Source of the DNA: Lasiosphaeris hirsuta
Lineage: Eukaryota > Ascomycota > Sordariomycetes > Sordariales > Lasiosphaeriaceae
Length of the DNA: 64,000 bases
Assembly (NCBI GenBank): GCA_030549175.1
Contig: JAUKUA010000001.1
Span: forward strand, 5,890,001-5,954,000
Direction of reading: 5' to 3'
Of this stretch, positions 42,322 to 52,811 are shown piece after piece (position 1 is the stretch's first letter; each line of letters begins with the position of its first letter). Position numbers and translations under genes: made by a program. Below the pieces are notes generated by a model that searched no databases, was not told where the DNA came from, and saw nothing but the letters and a program-made list of their open reading frames with translations.

Positions 42322-45300
42322 CTATTGATCCCGTTGCTGCGGCGGCAAACTCAGCTGCTGAAATCCCAGCAAAATCTCCTTATCAACATTGACCGCCCAG
42401 CCAGCCTCAAATGCCTGCTCGCCACCCGCCCTACGCACTAGATCCTCGAGCCTCGTCCGCACAAAGTCGTACGCATACACTCTGTGTATGGGGTCTTTCC
42501 TTGCAAACTGGCGTTCGTGTACATCCAGCGGCGTATCCCAATCGTTGCCCGGCGACTCCTCCCACACCAGTGTATCCAACACCAACGGGTTGTCGCCGCT
42601 GTCTCGCAGCTCCATGGCCACCGTTGTCCACATGGAAAGATAATCCTGCAAGCGTGCGAGGACAAGCTCCTGCATCGGACTTGGGAGCTCCCACAGCCGT
42701 GTCAGTGCCAGACACGAGAGCTTCTGGCGGTCGATGTCGGCCATGCTGTCGAAGTTGCTGAACCACTGTGGGCTGAGCCATGCCCAAACTGTCTCGAGAC
42801 TGCCAAAGCTTCCCAGCATGGTCGCGAAGATAGCCGGGTCTGCGAGGGCAACGCGCGCCAGAATGGCAAAGTAGTCGCTCTCCTTCATTGAGTTGATCTT
42901 GCTGGGCTTTCGTTTGGGGCCCGTTGTTTGGGAGGATTCCCAGGCGCTGTGTAGCCGCTCTAGAAGCTCCCTAAGCAGGCCACTGTCAAGCATGTCCTGT
43001 ACCACGATAGAAACCCCCTGCGTGCCGCCTATTTCCTCGGCGACGCGGATGACAAGCTCGAGTGCCTGGGCACCGTATTTGTTTTGCCCTCGGCTGTTTG
43101 AGTCCAGCGTCTTTGCGAGTGCTGCGAGAGTCGGGCGCCGGAAGCCGTCACTCAGTATCTCCCTTGGCGCTAATAGTATGTAGTTCTTAACGATCTCCAG
43201 GCACTGGCTAGCGACCTCTGAATCATATTCTAGTAGTGGCAAGGCCAGCGCAACGAGCTGTGTCAGTTTGGGTATAAGCGGTGAGGCGCTCTGCATCATG
43301 ACCGTTTTCCACAAATCCACCGACTCCTCGATAAGGTGTAGATGGAGTGCGGATTCAGGATTCATGGCTTCTGCCAACAGCGGGATAATGGCACCCTGGT
43401 ACCGCTGGGAATCGGCTCGCATTGACGCGACCAGTGCCGTCATGATGGTGAGGATGGATTGCTTCATCATGTACTCTTCGGCGGCAGCAGACTCCCACAG
43501 CTTTGGAAGAACCGTCATTATCGCGTCTCCAAACGGTGCAATGTGTGAATCCATCCGATTCACAATGACGCGGACAGTCTCTAGGATCGCCAACTTGGTC
43601 TCATCATTCTCCACTTCTTGCAGCAAGCTGATCAACAGGTTGAAGAAATCCGCCGCATAGGGAACAAAGGCCTCCCCCACGAACTCAAAGTCATCAGCGA
43701 TCCACTTGAACTGACGCGCTGCGGTAATGCGCACAACCTCGTCATTGTGTGGGTTGTTGGCTTGTAGAAGATGGCGAAAGATATCATACACGACCAGTCT
43801 GCCGGGCTGGGATATCCGGATTGGTATCCACTGGCTCAGTAGGATGGATATCCGGCGGCGAAGCAGCTTAGCCATCGAGTCTTTAATTTGAACGTCTTTG
43901 ACCAAGGTGGCGTTGAGAAACCGGTCAAAATCAAAGGCTTCCTGCACGATCGGGGCTGCACAGCCCAGGGCGCAGTACGCTGCTTCCTTTGTGACAATGT
44001 CCATCTCTACCTTGGTGGCGAGCTCGCAGTAGGTGAGAAGTGGCTGGCCCAGTTCCTTATAGTAGGTTAGGAGGTCTACGAGGAGTCTCTCGGCACAGGG
44101 ACGGACAGCCCACTCGAAGGCCTGGCCTTCATTCCGCTCTTGGGACTCCCATGTCTCAGGATCCTCCTCCCAGGCCTCCAGGTCGGATTTCCGGAAGATA
44201 AACAGTTTACTTATAATGACCCGTACAATATCCAGAAGCAGCTCATTTGTCAGCAACTGTGTCTTGATGATGTGTACCGCCTCTTTCTCCTGCTTCTTGA
44301 CTTCAGGACTCTTGTACTTGAACGTCTGAGACGGGCGGTAGGCAGTTGCTATGCAGCATCTGAGTAACAGAAGCCCTTTGAGGGCTAGCTTTTCGGAAAG
44401 AGGCCCCTCATGCTTTGGGTTCCCACCGGATGTTCCTTTGGGAGTCTCCTTGATCCCACCAGACTTCTCGAATACGTCGGAGAAATCCTTAACGAGGCTC
44501 CAGTACGCTTTGGTGAGTGGGATGGAGTTTGGCAGGGCGGGGAAGCTGGCAGGATGCATTTCGCACATATCGATATGTAGCTTGGTGAACTGGATGAGAT
44601 GCTTGCCGACCAGGTCCTGAAATGGGACTGGTATCCACGACTCATAGCTGATGCCGGTAAGGAACTGGTCGAACTGGGTTTGTGAAAGAGACCAAAAGCC
44701 CTGAACCATGCTGTCGTTATGCGGCTGCTCGTACCCGATCGTCACCAACCGGCGTAGAATTTTAAGTGCGGTCAGACTGTTCTGCATAGCGTAGTCGGCA
44801 TCGTCCTCGTCCCCGCTGCCTTTGGTGAAGAAGTCTTGCCAGTATGTCGTCTTCTCGGTGTATATCTCACCAAGCAACTGCACCATTTCGGGTGTCACAG
44901 ATTGAAGAGCGGTCTGTGATGTGCGCAGACGGGCCGTGCCCAGCTCCTTCACGACCCGGAGCAGCACCAGCAAAGCGCCGCTCAAGTGTCCAGGGTTTCC
45001 ATTCTTGGATGCCCTCGTCGCACCGATGATATTCCGAAGTGCATCTGGCCACTCACTGGGGTAGTCTACTCGCACAATCTTGGCGACAACCAAGGCATTG
45101 TGCAGCGACAAGGTCCTCTCCTCCTCGTCGATGGAGCCTTGGAGTAGTCGAGAGCGTATGAGATGTTTCTCGGCAGGTTTTATGGCGTGCCTGGCCGTGT
45201 GCCTCCAGTATTTATCTATACCATTTTTGAGGAGGATGATAGCAAGGAAGCGGATCTCGTGCCGAATGGACTTGTCGAGGAAGATGGACTGTTAACGGAG

Positions 45301-45524
45301 AGCATGGTTAGCAGCGTCACGGGACAGATTCGCGGGACTGGCATGAAAGGGCTCACCTGGAGGCCGGGAAAGAAGTCTTGGTTTGACTCCCAAGCCTGGA
45401 GTTGCTGTCCGGCCGACTGTCTCTGGGCGTGATCTGTCGAAGTCGAGGCCAGCTCAAGCGCCTTGCCCAGCTCAAATAGGCTGAGAGGCGCCGCCTCCCC
45501 CGGCACCTCGATTGCAAAGCTCAT
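42322..45524 (-). CDS. KAP120: Importin-beta family karyopherin, Kap120/importin-11 type
   Basis: Nuclear import receptor; the yeast orthologue imports ribosome-assembly factors such as Rpf1. Exon 1 (45524-45357, 56 codons, ATG at 45524) and exon 2 (45288-42322) are joined by a 68-bp intron with GTGAGC donor and TTAACAG acceptor; total about 1,044 aa, the usual size. The importin-beta N-terminal (Ran-binding) domain spans the splice: QLQAWESNQDFFPGLQ, then SIFLDKSIRHEIRFLAIILLKNGIDKYW, where the LLKN element is diagnostic. The rest is a continuous helical HEAT-type solenoid with repeated helix pairs. The C-terminal half is typical of the Kap120 group (for example LETVRVIVNRMDSHIAPFGDAIM and LPKLWESAAAEEYMMKQSILTIMTAL). 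It lies head to tail with the broken gene upstream, 274 bp away. Confidence 0.9.
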
Positions 45525-45798
45525 CACGCGGCCTTAGTGTGCGCAGACAAAGAAGTGAGGTGCTGCGAATAAATAATCGCAAATACTGTTGGGTTCTGGC
45601 AACGTTGGCGATGCGGCTGTTGTCCAGCTTTGGGCCGCTTGGTGGGGGTTGTTGGAGGGTTCAAAATGGCGGGGCAGATTAGATTGTGGGGAGTGAAACG
45701 GTGAAGAGGGACGCGCTCTATCTAGTAATCCAACCTGTTTCTCCCTCTCTTGCCTTTATGGCTGCCCGTGGCAAACACAAACATGCAGTTTCAAACTC

Positions 45799-47766
45799 TC
45801 ATTCAATTGGTAAGGCCGCAATACATAAATCCCACACATCTACCCTGTTTCCCGATATATTAGGTCGGTAGTCTACAACGTCGCACAACGCAATACCAGC
45901 AAAGGCGCCCTGATCATCATAGAACTTCCTTCTGTCACTGCCGTCCATGCTGAAGCGGTACACTACACCGCCACTGCCGTAACCGAGCGAGTATTATTCA
46001 GGAGTCATCTCACACAAAACTTACATATCTGTTGCGTATATATGGTGATTGGTCTTGTCGATTGCCAGTCCAGTCCAATCGCCTCATGCAGGTTGCGGGC
46101 GAGAATCTGATGGTTCCCATATTCGCCCGCTTCATCGAGGGATATTCGGTTCAGGCTGTTGCCGCTTGGAAGTTCACCGCGATCCGTCCAGTACATGGCC
46201 CGGCCATCTTCGTCAATCTCGAGATCAATTGGCTCCGGCAACCGGGAAAACAGGCACTCAATATCTGCCCTGGTGGAAGCATCGGCTCCATCGGGCATTT
46301 CAATCGACGCTCTGAAGATGCGTCCCTGTGAGCCCTTAGATGGCCCCTTCTGCGTCCAGTAGAACTTGCCCTCGCGGGGCGCCACAGCTATACCAATACA
46401 CCAAAGCGTGTGGTCTTTGAATCCCCTTTTCCAGTCGCCATTCTGGACCGGCGTTTCGAGGCCTGAACCATCGACGCTGCACCGAAACACCCGCATTCCC
46501 TCCTGTTCAGAGAAGTAGAGCTTGCTACATCCCGAGTCGACGGCCAACTGCTTTGGCGCGTGAACAGAACCAGTGGGAACAATGGCCTTGATGTCGTTAC
46601 CGTCGAGGTTGCATGACATGATACAGCCATCATTGATATTTGGGACCCCCATGTTGCTCCAAAATATTTTGCCCACACCGTGGCAAAGAGCGATCCCGTC
46701 TGGCATGGGCTGGTGGTTCACTACTATCCGCAAGGGTGACTTTCCGTCTGCGCTGCCAACGAGAATACGACCCTTCTTATACACATCGCTCCAGTCATTG
46801 TTTAGCCCGAGGTCGAGAATGTACAGCGCGGGTGCGTGGAGGTTGTCGTGCGATGTCTGCTCTTGTCCAGCCGCCTTGGTCGTGTGCCCGGGCGGGTAGA
46901 GACCACCCTTGCTGCTCCTTGCACCGAGTTTTCCTTGCTCGATGAACGTCTGGAGGAAGGGTACAACACCCATGACTTTCAATCCGCATTCGTCGATGTA
47001 GTGCTGTTCAATCAACGACACCGTGTCCAAGCCGACCGAGTCCTCAGCACACGGAGGGTTACCGTCCTTGATAAACATCTCGGTCTAAGCGGCATCGAGT
47101 TCGGCCGGTGTTGCAACCCCCTCGGATAACACCATCAAGCACTCTCGTTTGATAGTAGCCCAGACCCGATTTGGTACAAAACCGGTGGGCTCCTTGTGCA
47201 CCATGACCGGCAGCATTCCAGAGGCTCGTAGGTGCACTTCCATGTATGGGAATATATCCTCGTGGGTCGAACCGCTTGTCATCAGCTCGACGATGTGGAT
47301 ACGTGGCGGTATCATGTAGTGTGTATTGAGCATGCGCTGTGAGGTCTCGGCCGTGACCTTAGCTGTCATCTCACGCGACTTGTACGACGACGAGTTTGAT
47401 ACCATGATAGCTTCAGGCGGGGCGGCTTTCTCGAGTTCAGCGAAGATATCGATCTTTGAGGCTAAGCTTCTCGGGCACACATTCGACGATGAGACAGGAG
47501 TCCTTCACCGCAAGCGCCAGGTCTTGGAAGCCCGTCACTTGTATTTGATCGGGAGTGACGGTGGGTTGGTACCTCCATAGTTCGTGCTTGACGTACTCCA
47601 ACACGCCGGCCGTTTGCTGGACATCAGGACCCCGGATGTGGGCATTGTAGCCTGCGGACGCCCAGCACACGCCTATACGGCGGCCGAGCACGCCTGCTCC
47701 GAGAATACCGACGGAGGATGGAAGTTTCCATGGGGCCATTGGCACGGCTGGAGGATTTGACGACAT
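45799..47766 (-). pseudogene. Broken 3-hydroxyacyl-CoA-dehydrogenase-like / YWTD beta-propeller fusion
   Basis: Start at 47766 (MSSNPPAVP). The N-terminal part is a Rossmann NAD-binding domain with GAGVLGRRI and the 3HCDH text VKDSCLIVECVPEKL, then AIMVSNSSSYKS and TGFVPNRVWATIKRE. The second part is an LDL-receptor-class-B/SMP-30-like propeller with SKLYFSEQEGMRVFRCSVDG, GKFYWTQKG and AMYWTDRGE. Three lesions break it: a +1 shift near 47454-47456 (in the run CTCAAAGATC), an in-frame TAG at 47085-47087 where Trp would fit (DAA-stop-TEMFIKDG), and a -1 shift near 46063-46070 (expected GLDWAIDKTNHHIYATD). Beyond the last shift, a 51-bp intron (45974-46024, GTAAGT donor) and a final exon (GGVVYRFSMDG) are still recognisable. 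The Trp-to-TAG change fits a CpA-to-TpA transition on the opposite strand, the RIP preference, but one site proves nothing. Assembly error is possible for each indel alone, much less so for all three lesions. Confidence 0.8.
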
Positions 47767-48408
47767 GGCCGGTATCTGGTTGCTTTGCTGGGACCTTAGG
47801 AAGAAAGAGGCTCCCGTATCCGGCCCTTATATCAGATGCCGGACCCCAGGAGTTCCGAGAACCCCGTCACCCCGTTCCATCATCGTTGATCAAACCCGTC
47901 GAGGTTTAAACTTTAGGCACGTCAACGCAGGTATGACGATCTTGATGTGAGAGTCGGGCCTTGTTGCGGACACATCCATCCATAGGTCCTATCATTTAGG
48001 CTTCAGTTTGAGGTGGCAGATATTGAAATGTGATAGCTTCTAATCTGTATGCGCAGTGTTCACTCTAGATTTTAAAAGATGAGCCGTGTCGCCGGCGCAG
48101 CTCGACCTTGGGCGAGGTGAGATGAAGAGAAGAGGGTTGAGCTAGGTCTTTCTGACTAGATGGAAGACATGGCCACTGATTGGCCCGAGCTTTGATCTAA
48201 ACCGACCCTTGCCCCAGACACCTGATTAGCCTCGGCTGGGATTTGTCTTTCAATGACATGACCTCTCGGCTGTTCCTGGCTTCGCGCTGCAAACGCAACT
48301 AACCCCTAAAGAATGTGAAGACCGCGTCCTGACAACGATGCGCCTCTGCGATCCCGATTACAATCCACAAAACGGACCTGCCCGACTAGTCTTGCGACCC
48401 CCGATGCG
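47767..48408. promoter_or_regulatory. Divergent region between the broken HAD-like gene and PEX2
   Basis: 642 bp between start codons. A TATA-like word (GATATAAG) is present near 47826-47835 on the minus-strand-gene side. Nothing coding is seen. Confidence 0.4.
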
Positions 48409-49884
48409 ATGAGTGAAGAAAACACGTTCGCCCAGGCCCAGCAGCGCCTGGCTGCGCGACGCCAGGCGCGCGAGACCCAAGCTGCCGCCCACCTCGCCGC
48501 CCAGCGATCCGAATCCCAGCTGCGGGCCCGCATTGCCGCTACCCAGTCCCCCCTTCTGCGCCGGATAGGCTCGTCGACCCTCTCGCTGTGGGACACGATA
48601 TCGAGCCGTGAGGGCACACGGCCCGCCTTCCGCGTCGGCCAGGTCGACGCCGAGCTGCTTGACGAGGAGCTGGTCGAGCTGCTGCGGGGCCAGGTGGGCG
48701 ATGCTCTGCGATATGTCGGCGGTGTCTCCGGGCAGGGCGGCAGCTCCATCAAGGACGAGTGGCAGGCCGAGATCCTGCTGGCACTGCGGGCAGTACTGTT
48801 CAAGCTAACGGTGTGGGACCACGACGCGACTTACGGGGCCGCCCTGCAGAATCTTAAATTCACGGATGCGAGGCAGGGCGGCGCGGTGCTGGCGCCCCCG
48901 ACTAGGTGGCAAAAGTCTGTGTATGGCCTAGTCACGGTCGGGGGGAAATATGTGTGGACAAAATGGGAGAATTGGCTGCTCGATCACGACGATGGGTTTG
49001 ATGAGCCAAGTCCCCAGTTGCAGAAGCTATCGCGATGGACCTCGACTGTGTCTACGGCTCACGCTACTGCGGCTTTCGCCTCGTTCCTGATCTTTTTACT
49101 ACATGGGAGATACCGGACACTATTGGACCGGGTTTTGAAGATGCGACTGGCTCCTCCGACCAGTCAGGTCAGCCGGGAGGTGTCCTTTGAATATCTCAAT
49201 CGACAGCTCGTCTGGCACGCATTCACCGAGTTCCTACTATTTGTGCTGCCCCTCGTCGGAATCAACAGGTGGAGACGATGGCTCACGCGATGGTGGAGGA
49301 AAACCAAGCAGATGACCAGTACGGGCGGTGGCGAGAGCGGCGAGGTTGAAAAGAAGGGAGAATACGCATTCTTGCCGGAGCGGACTTGCGCCATCTGTTA
49401 CCAAGACCAAAACTCGGCGGCGACCGAGACTGAAGTTATGGCGGCAGCGGCAGCCAAGACCGGAGTGGTTGGGTCAGCCCAAACCGATATCACAAACCCT
49501 TATGAAGCCATCCCGTGCGGGTGCATATACTGCTTTGTCTGTCTTGCGACAAGGATAGAGCGAGAGGAGGGCGAGGGATGGGCCTGTCTCCGCTGTGGAG
49601 AGGCGGTCATGGAATGCAAACCGTGGGGCGGAGACGTCTTGGAGCCACCAAAGAAATCGCCGACTACAAAGACCGTCGTATTTGCTGACGACGTTAAGGA
49701 CATATCTGATGGATATGGGCGCTCAAGAATCCCGGTTGGGGGCTCTGTGAGGAGCTTGGCCGACCTTGAGCCAGAAGCACCGGCTGAGCTTGTGGAACGG
49801 TTAAATAGCTCAGGTTCAGACTCAGAAGACTCGGAGGACTACGAGGCTGAGGAGGATGAGTTGGGGGAGGACTTGGACAGCTAG
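48409..49884 (+). CDS. PEX2: Peroxisomal RING E3 ligase PEX2
   Basis: Subunit of the PEX2-PEX10-PEX12 ligase in the peroxisomal membrane that ubiquitinates the import receptor PEX5 for recycling. Single exon, 491 aa. The N-terminal Pex2/Pex12 domain includes GQVGDALRYV, the Trp-rich region around KYVWTKWENWLL and two hydrophobic stretches (THATAAFASFLIFLLHG; FTEFLLFVLPLVGINRW). The RING begins at C327 (CAICYQDQ) and continues with CGCIYCFVC and CLRCGEAV; Cys instead of His in CGCIYC is common in filamentous-fungal PEX2 proteins. An Ala/Thr-rich insert separates the first and second Cys pairs. The C-terminus ends in an acidic tail (EDSEDYEAEEDELGEDLDS). The upstream region is shared with the broken 3HCDH-like gene. 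Confidence 0.92.
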   Translation: MSEENTFAQAQQRLAARRQARETQAAAHLAAQRSESQLRARIAATQSPLLRRIGSSTLSLWDTISSREGTRPAFRVGQVDAELLDEELVELLRGQVGDALRYVGGVSGQGGSSIKDEWQAEILLALRAVLFKLTVWDHDATYGAALQNLKFTDARQGGAVLAPPTRWQKSVYGLVTVGGKYVWTKWENWLLDHDDGFDEPSPQLQKLSRWTSTVSTAHATAAFASFLIFLLHGRYRTLLDRVLKMRLAPPTSQVSREVSFEYLNRQLVWHAFTEFLLFVLPLVGINRWRRWLTRWWRKTKQMTSTGGGESGEVEKKGEYAFLPERTCAICYQDQNSAATETEVMAAAAAKTGVVGSAQTDITNPYEAIPCGCIYCFVCLATRIEREEGEGWACLRCGEAVMECKPWGGDVLEPPKKSPTTKTVVFADDVKDISDGYGRSRIPVGGSVRSLADLEPEAPAELVERLNSSGSDSEDSEDYEAEEDELGEDLDS

Positions 49885-50631
49885 AAGCGGTATAAATCGT
49901 CTTTTGATCTGGTCAGGGTATCAATGAGATGTCCCAGGTGCCATGTTCAATGTTGTAAGGGTATCTGAGAACATGATGATAGTTGAGGATATTACCCATG
50001 CCTATTTTGGCTCCAAAGAAGAAGATTGAAAATGATAATGATAATATACAAGTCACGTCGTTGCTGCTGTTTTATTTGGAACGTGTATTTGATCGTGGGG
50101 TTTCTCAGACAGCTCGCCCGGGGCAGCTGTCGGCAATTGATGCCAAGTGGCTCCACAACAGAATGCCTGCCGGGAGCCGTAACCACCACCCACCCACCTA
50201 TTCGCAAGCCGGCAAGCACAGGCCAACAAAACGCCCAGGAACCGTCCCTGGTGCCCCCCGTCCTGAACCCTGCATGATCACGATAAGGTCAGACGTAGCT
50301 CACACATCACAGCTGGCGAGACATGCCCCTAAGTCGCTCACTCCCTCGACTCACGCGACGGTAGGGCAAGACACAAAATTCGGTCGGATACCCCAGCAAA
50401 AAAAATAACTAAAAAAAAAACTACAGACGAGCAATCCACAAATGAAAGAAGTCCCCAGGAAACAAGATATTGAAAAGACAGCGAGAACCGCAGCGGGTAT
50501 GCCTCAACCGGCCCGTTAGCCGACGCGCGCCGGAACGATCGAATCCGGGGAGGCTGGTAGGCAGGCCGAGGAGGATAAGACAGAGCCAATTCACTTCCCA
50601 GCCCCAAACAAATACAGCCCCAATCAACCAG
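49885..50631. other. Intergenic, PEX2 to myristoylated membrane-protein gene
   Basis: 3' UTR of PEX2 and promoter/leader of the next gene. An A-rich patch lies at 50398-50420. No coding evidence. Confidence 0.45.
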
Positions 50632-52811
50632 ATGGGCTCCTCAGCTAGCAAACCGCAGCCACAGCTCCAGCGGCGCGGGACCACGCACCCGCCGCCGCGG
50701 CGCCGTCGCCACCTCTTCACTCCTTCGAAGCCGTCCGCCTCGGCCACGGCCCCGACCATGCCCTCCATCTTCTCCTTTCAGCAGGGCTCCGAGAGCGTCC
50801 AGCACATCCGCTACCATACCGAGGCCTCCCCGCTGCTCGGCCGCTTCCGCGCCGTCCCGCGGCCTTCGGAGCTCGAGCGCGCGTCGCCGCGCCGCCCCCG
50901 GTCTCCGAGTCAACTTGGTCTGCTGTCAGCTGGGTGGCGCGGCAGTGTGCATGTGGGCTACGGTGCGCTGGTCGCAGCTGGGTTAGGGGGAGAGGCGGAC
51001 GACGAAGAGGAGGACGGGGAAGGGAGAGGGTTGAGGAGGGTGAGGAGGGTGCTGAGGCGGTTGGATAATACCTGGGTGAACCCCAAGGCGAGTGCCGTGA
51101 AGAGGGCGGTTGATTTGTGGTGGAGTCGGTGGGGGGTGTTGGTGGTGTTGCCGGCGGCGCTGGTAGGCTCAAGTTCCTTGCTCCATCCATCTCTTTGTCT
51201 TGCTTACTCGGGACCCGAGGTGTGGACAGCAAAGCGTGCGTTCTCGGTGCTAATGACGGGGACTCTAGGCTGTGGCGTGGTGCGCCATCCCGTTCCCGCA
51301 ATACCCGCTGCCCGATGACGACGGCGGGGCCCATCCGCCAAACGACCCTGGGCAGGGTCCCGGCCCCGGGCGGAAGGTGCCCGGCCATGGAGCCGCCCGG
51401 GTGCAGGTCAATTTCTGGTTCTTCTTGATGGTCTACTACAGCTTGTACAACCTGACCGCCCTAATATGGATCACCAAGGTCTTCAATCTCTACAGCCTGA
51501 ACTGGTGGCCGCAATCGCTCGGCTTCCCCATCACGGTATCAGCCATTGCCGTGCTGTCACTCGCAGCGCCCATCCCACTGTATCTCATTCCAAAAACTAA
51601 GTTTTTGACGGTTCACAACACGGCGTGGATCTCATGGACGTTTGTCATCATGGCTATGCCTGTCGCTATCGCATTTTTCATCCTCATGACCAACGAGCGG
51701 CACCTGGGCCTCCGACACTCGCTGTCGGAAACACAACGTATTTTTACCTCATCGTGGTGGGCCGGCGAACCCGAGAACACAATTGCGCGCCGTGATACAA
51801 GGCGGCGTGCTCCTCTCAATTCAGTTGCATTTGCCCCCAATACCGGCGATATGCGTGTCGGGCTTGATGACGACGTGTACCAGCGCCCAGCCGTGCCGGT
51901 CCGTCTGCGACGCCGATGGCTACCGGCCAGTTTTGTACGCTTTGTGTGGTTCTGCCTGGCATTGTCCATCGGCCTGCTGGCGTACGTTATAGGGGAAGCC
52001 TACGCCGAGATCTACCTTCGCACTCTACCGCATAATAATCTGGAGACTATTGTTTATGTCTATGGGTGGATTACCACTGTTCATCTTCTCGATGGCTTGA
52101 CAGGGTGGATTTTGGGCGGGAATGAAGGCGAGCGAGTGGGAAGTTACCCCCTGAGCTGGATATTCAAGCTGTGAGTCCCCCCCTCCCCCTCCCCCTTTGC
52201 GACTTACCTCAATGGAGACGCTAACACCAGGCTGCCCTAGGTATTTCATGCTAACGTACCAAACTTATGTGCGCGCCCTGTACGCCCGGCTCCGCAGCCC
52301 CTCGCAGTTCATTCTGCTCCAGGTGCTCTCGTCGACGGGCCTCATTATCGTGACGCCACTGCTCATGTCGGCGCACTGTCACTGGTGCTTGACGGTCATT
52401 GGCGTCAACGGACAGAGCTACGGCACATACCAAAAGGTGTGCGTGCGCAACGTCTTCATCCGCTTCGTAGCCGAGAACGCTTCCATGTTGACGTTCCTCG
52501 GCAGCGTCGTCGTGCTGCACTTTGGCGCCAACAAGGATGTATACCCGTACTTCGCCTTTGACGGTACCGATAGCGACGATGGCTTTGACTTTGGCCTGAC
52601 TTTCTATGCCTCGAGCATCACGTGGGCGTGTGAGCTGGCTGCCAGCTTCATCGTGGCCGGGCTCATACGCTGGATTTACGGCGTGAGTGTGGTTACCGAA
52701 GGAAAGCTCGACTTTGCCGTCTGGCCTGAGCTGCTGCCCACCAGTGTTGCCGTTGCTCTGCATGTGTTGCAAAACATGTTGTTCTCCATTATCCGGCTGC
52801 ATTTTCGGTGA
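50632..52811 (+). CDS. Multi-pass membrane protein, putatively N-myristoylated (unrecognised family)
   Basis: Start ATG at 50632 gives MGSSASKPQ; Gly2 and Ser6 fit an N-myristoylation signal. Exons are 50632-51162, 51269-52170 and 52241-52811 (introns 106 and 70 bp; the second carries CTAAC), total 667 aa. The first ~130 residues are basic and disordered (Pro/Arg/Ser), followed by an acidic stretch (EADDEEEDGEG). About nine hydrophobic helices follow from ~168 onward, for example WGVLVVLPAALAVAW, VNFWFFLMVYYSLYNLTALIW, FPITVSAIAVLSLAAPIPLYL, FVRFVWFCLALSIGLLAYVIG, FILLQVLSSTGLIIVTPLLM and VAVALHVLQNMLFSIIRLHF. A Ser/Thr- and Arg-rich loop lies at ~325-395. No transporter or channel signature was recognised. 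The start could be an upstream in-frame codon, but the MGSSAS context makes 50632 likely. Confidence 0.8.
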
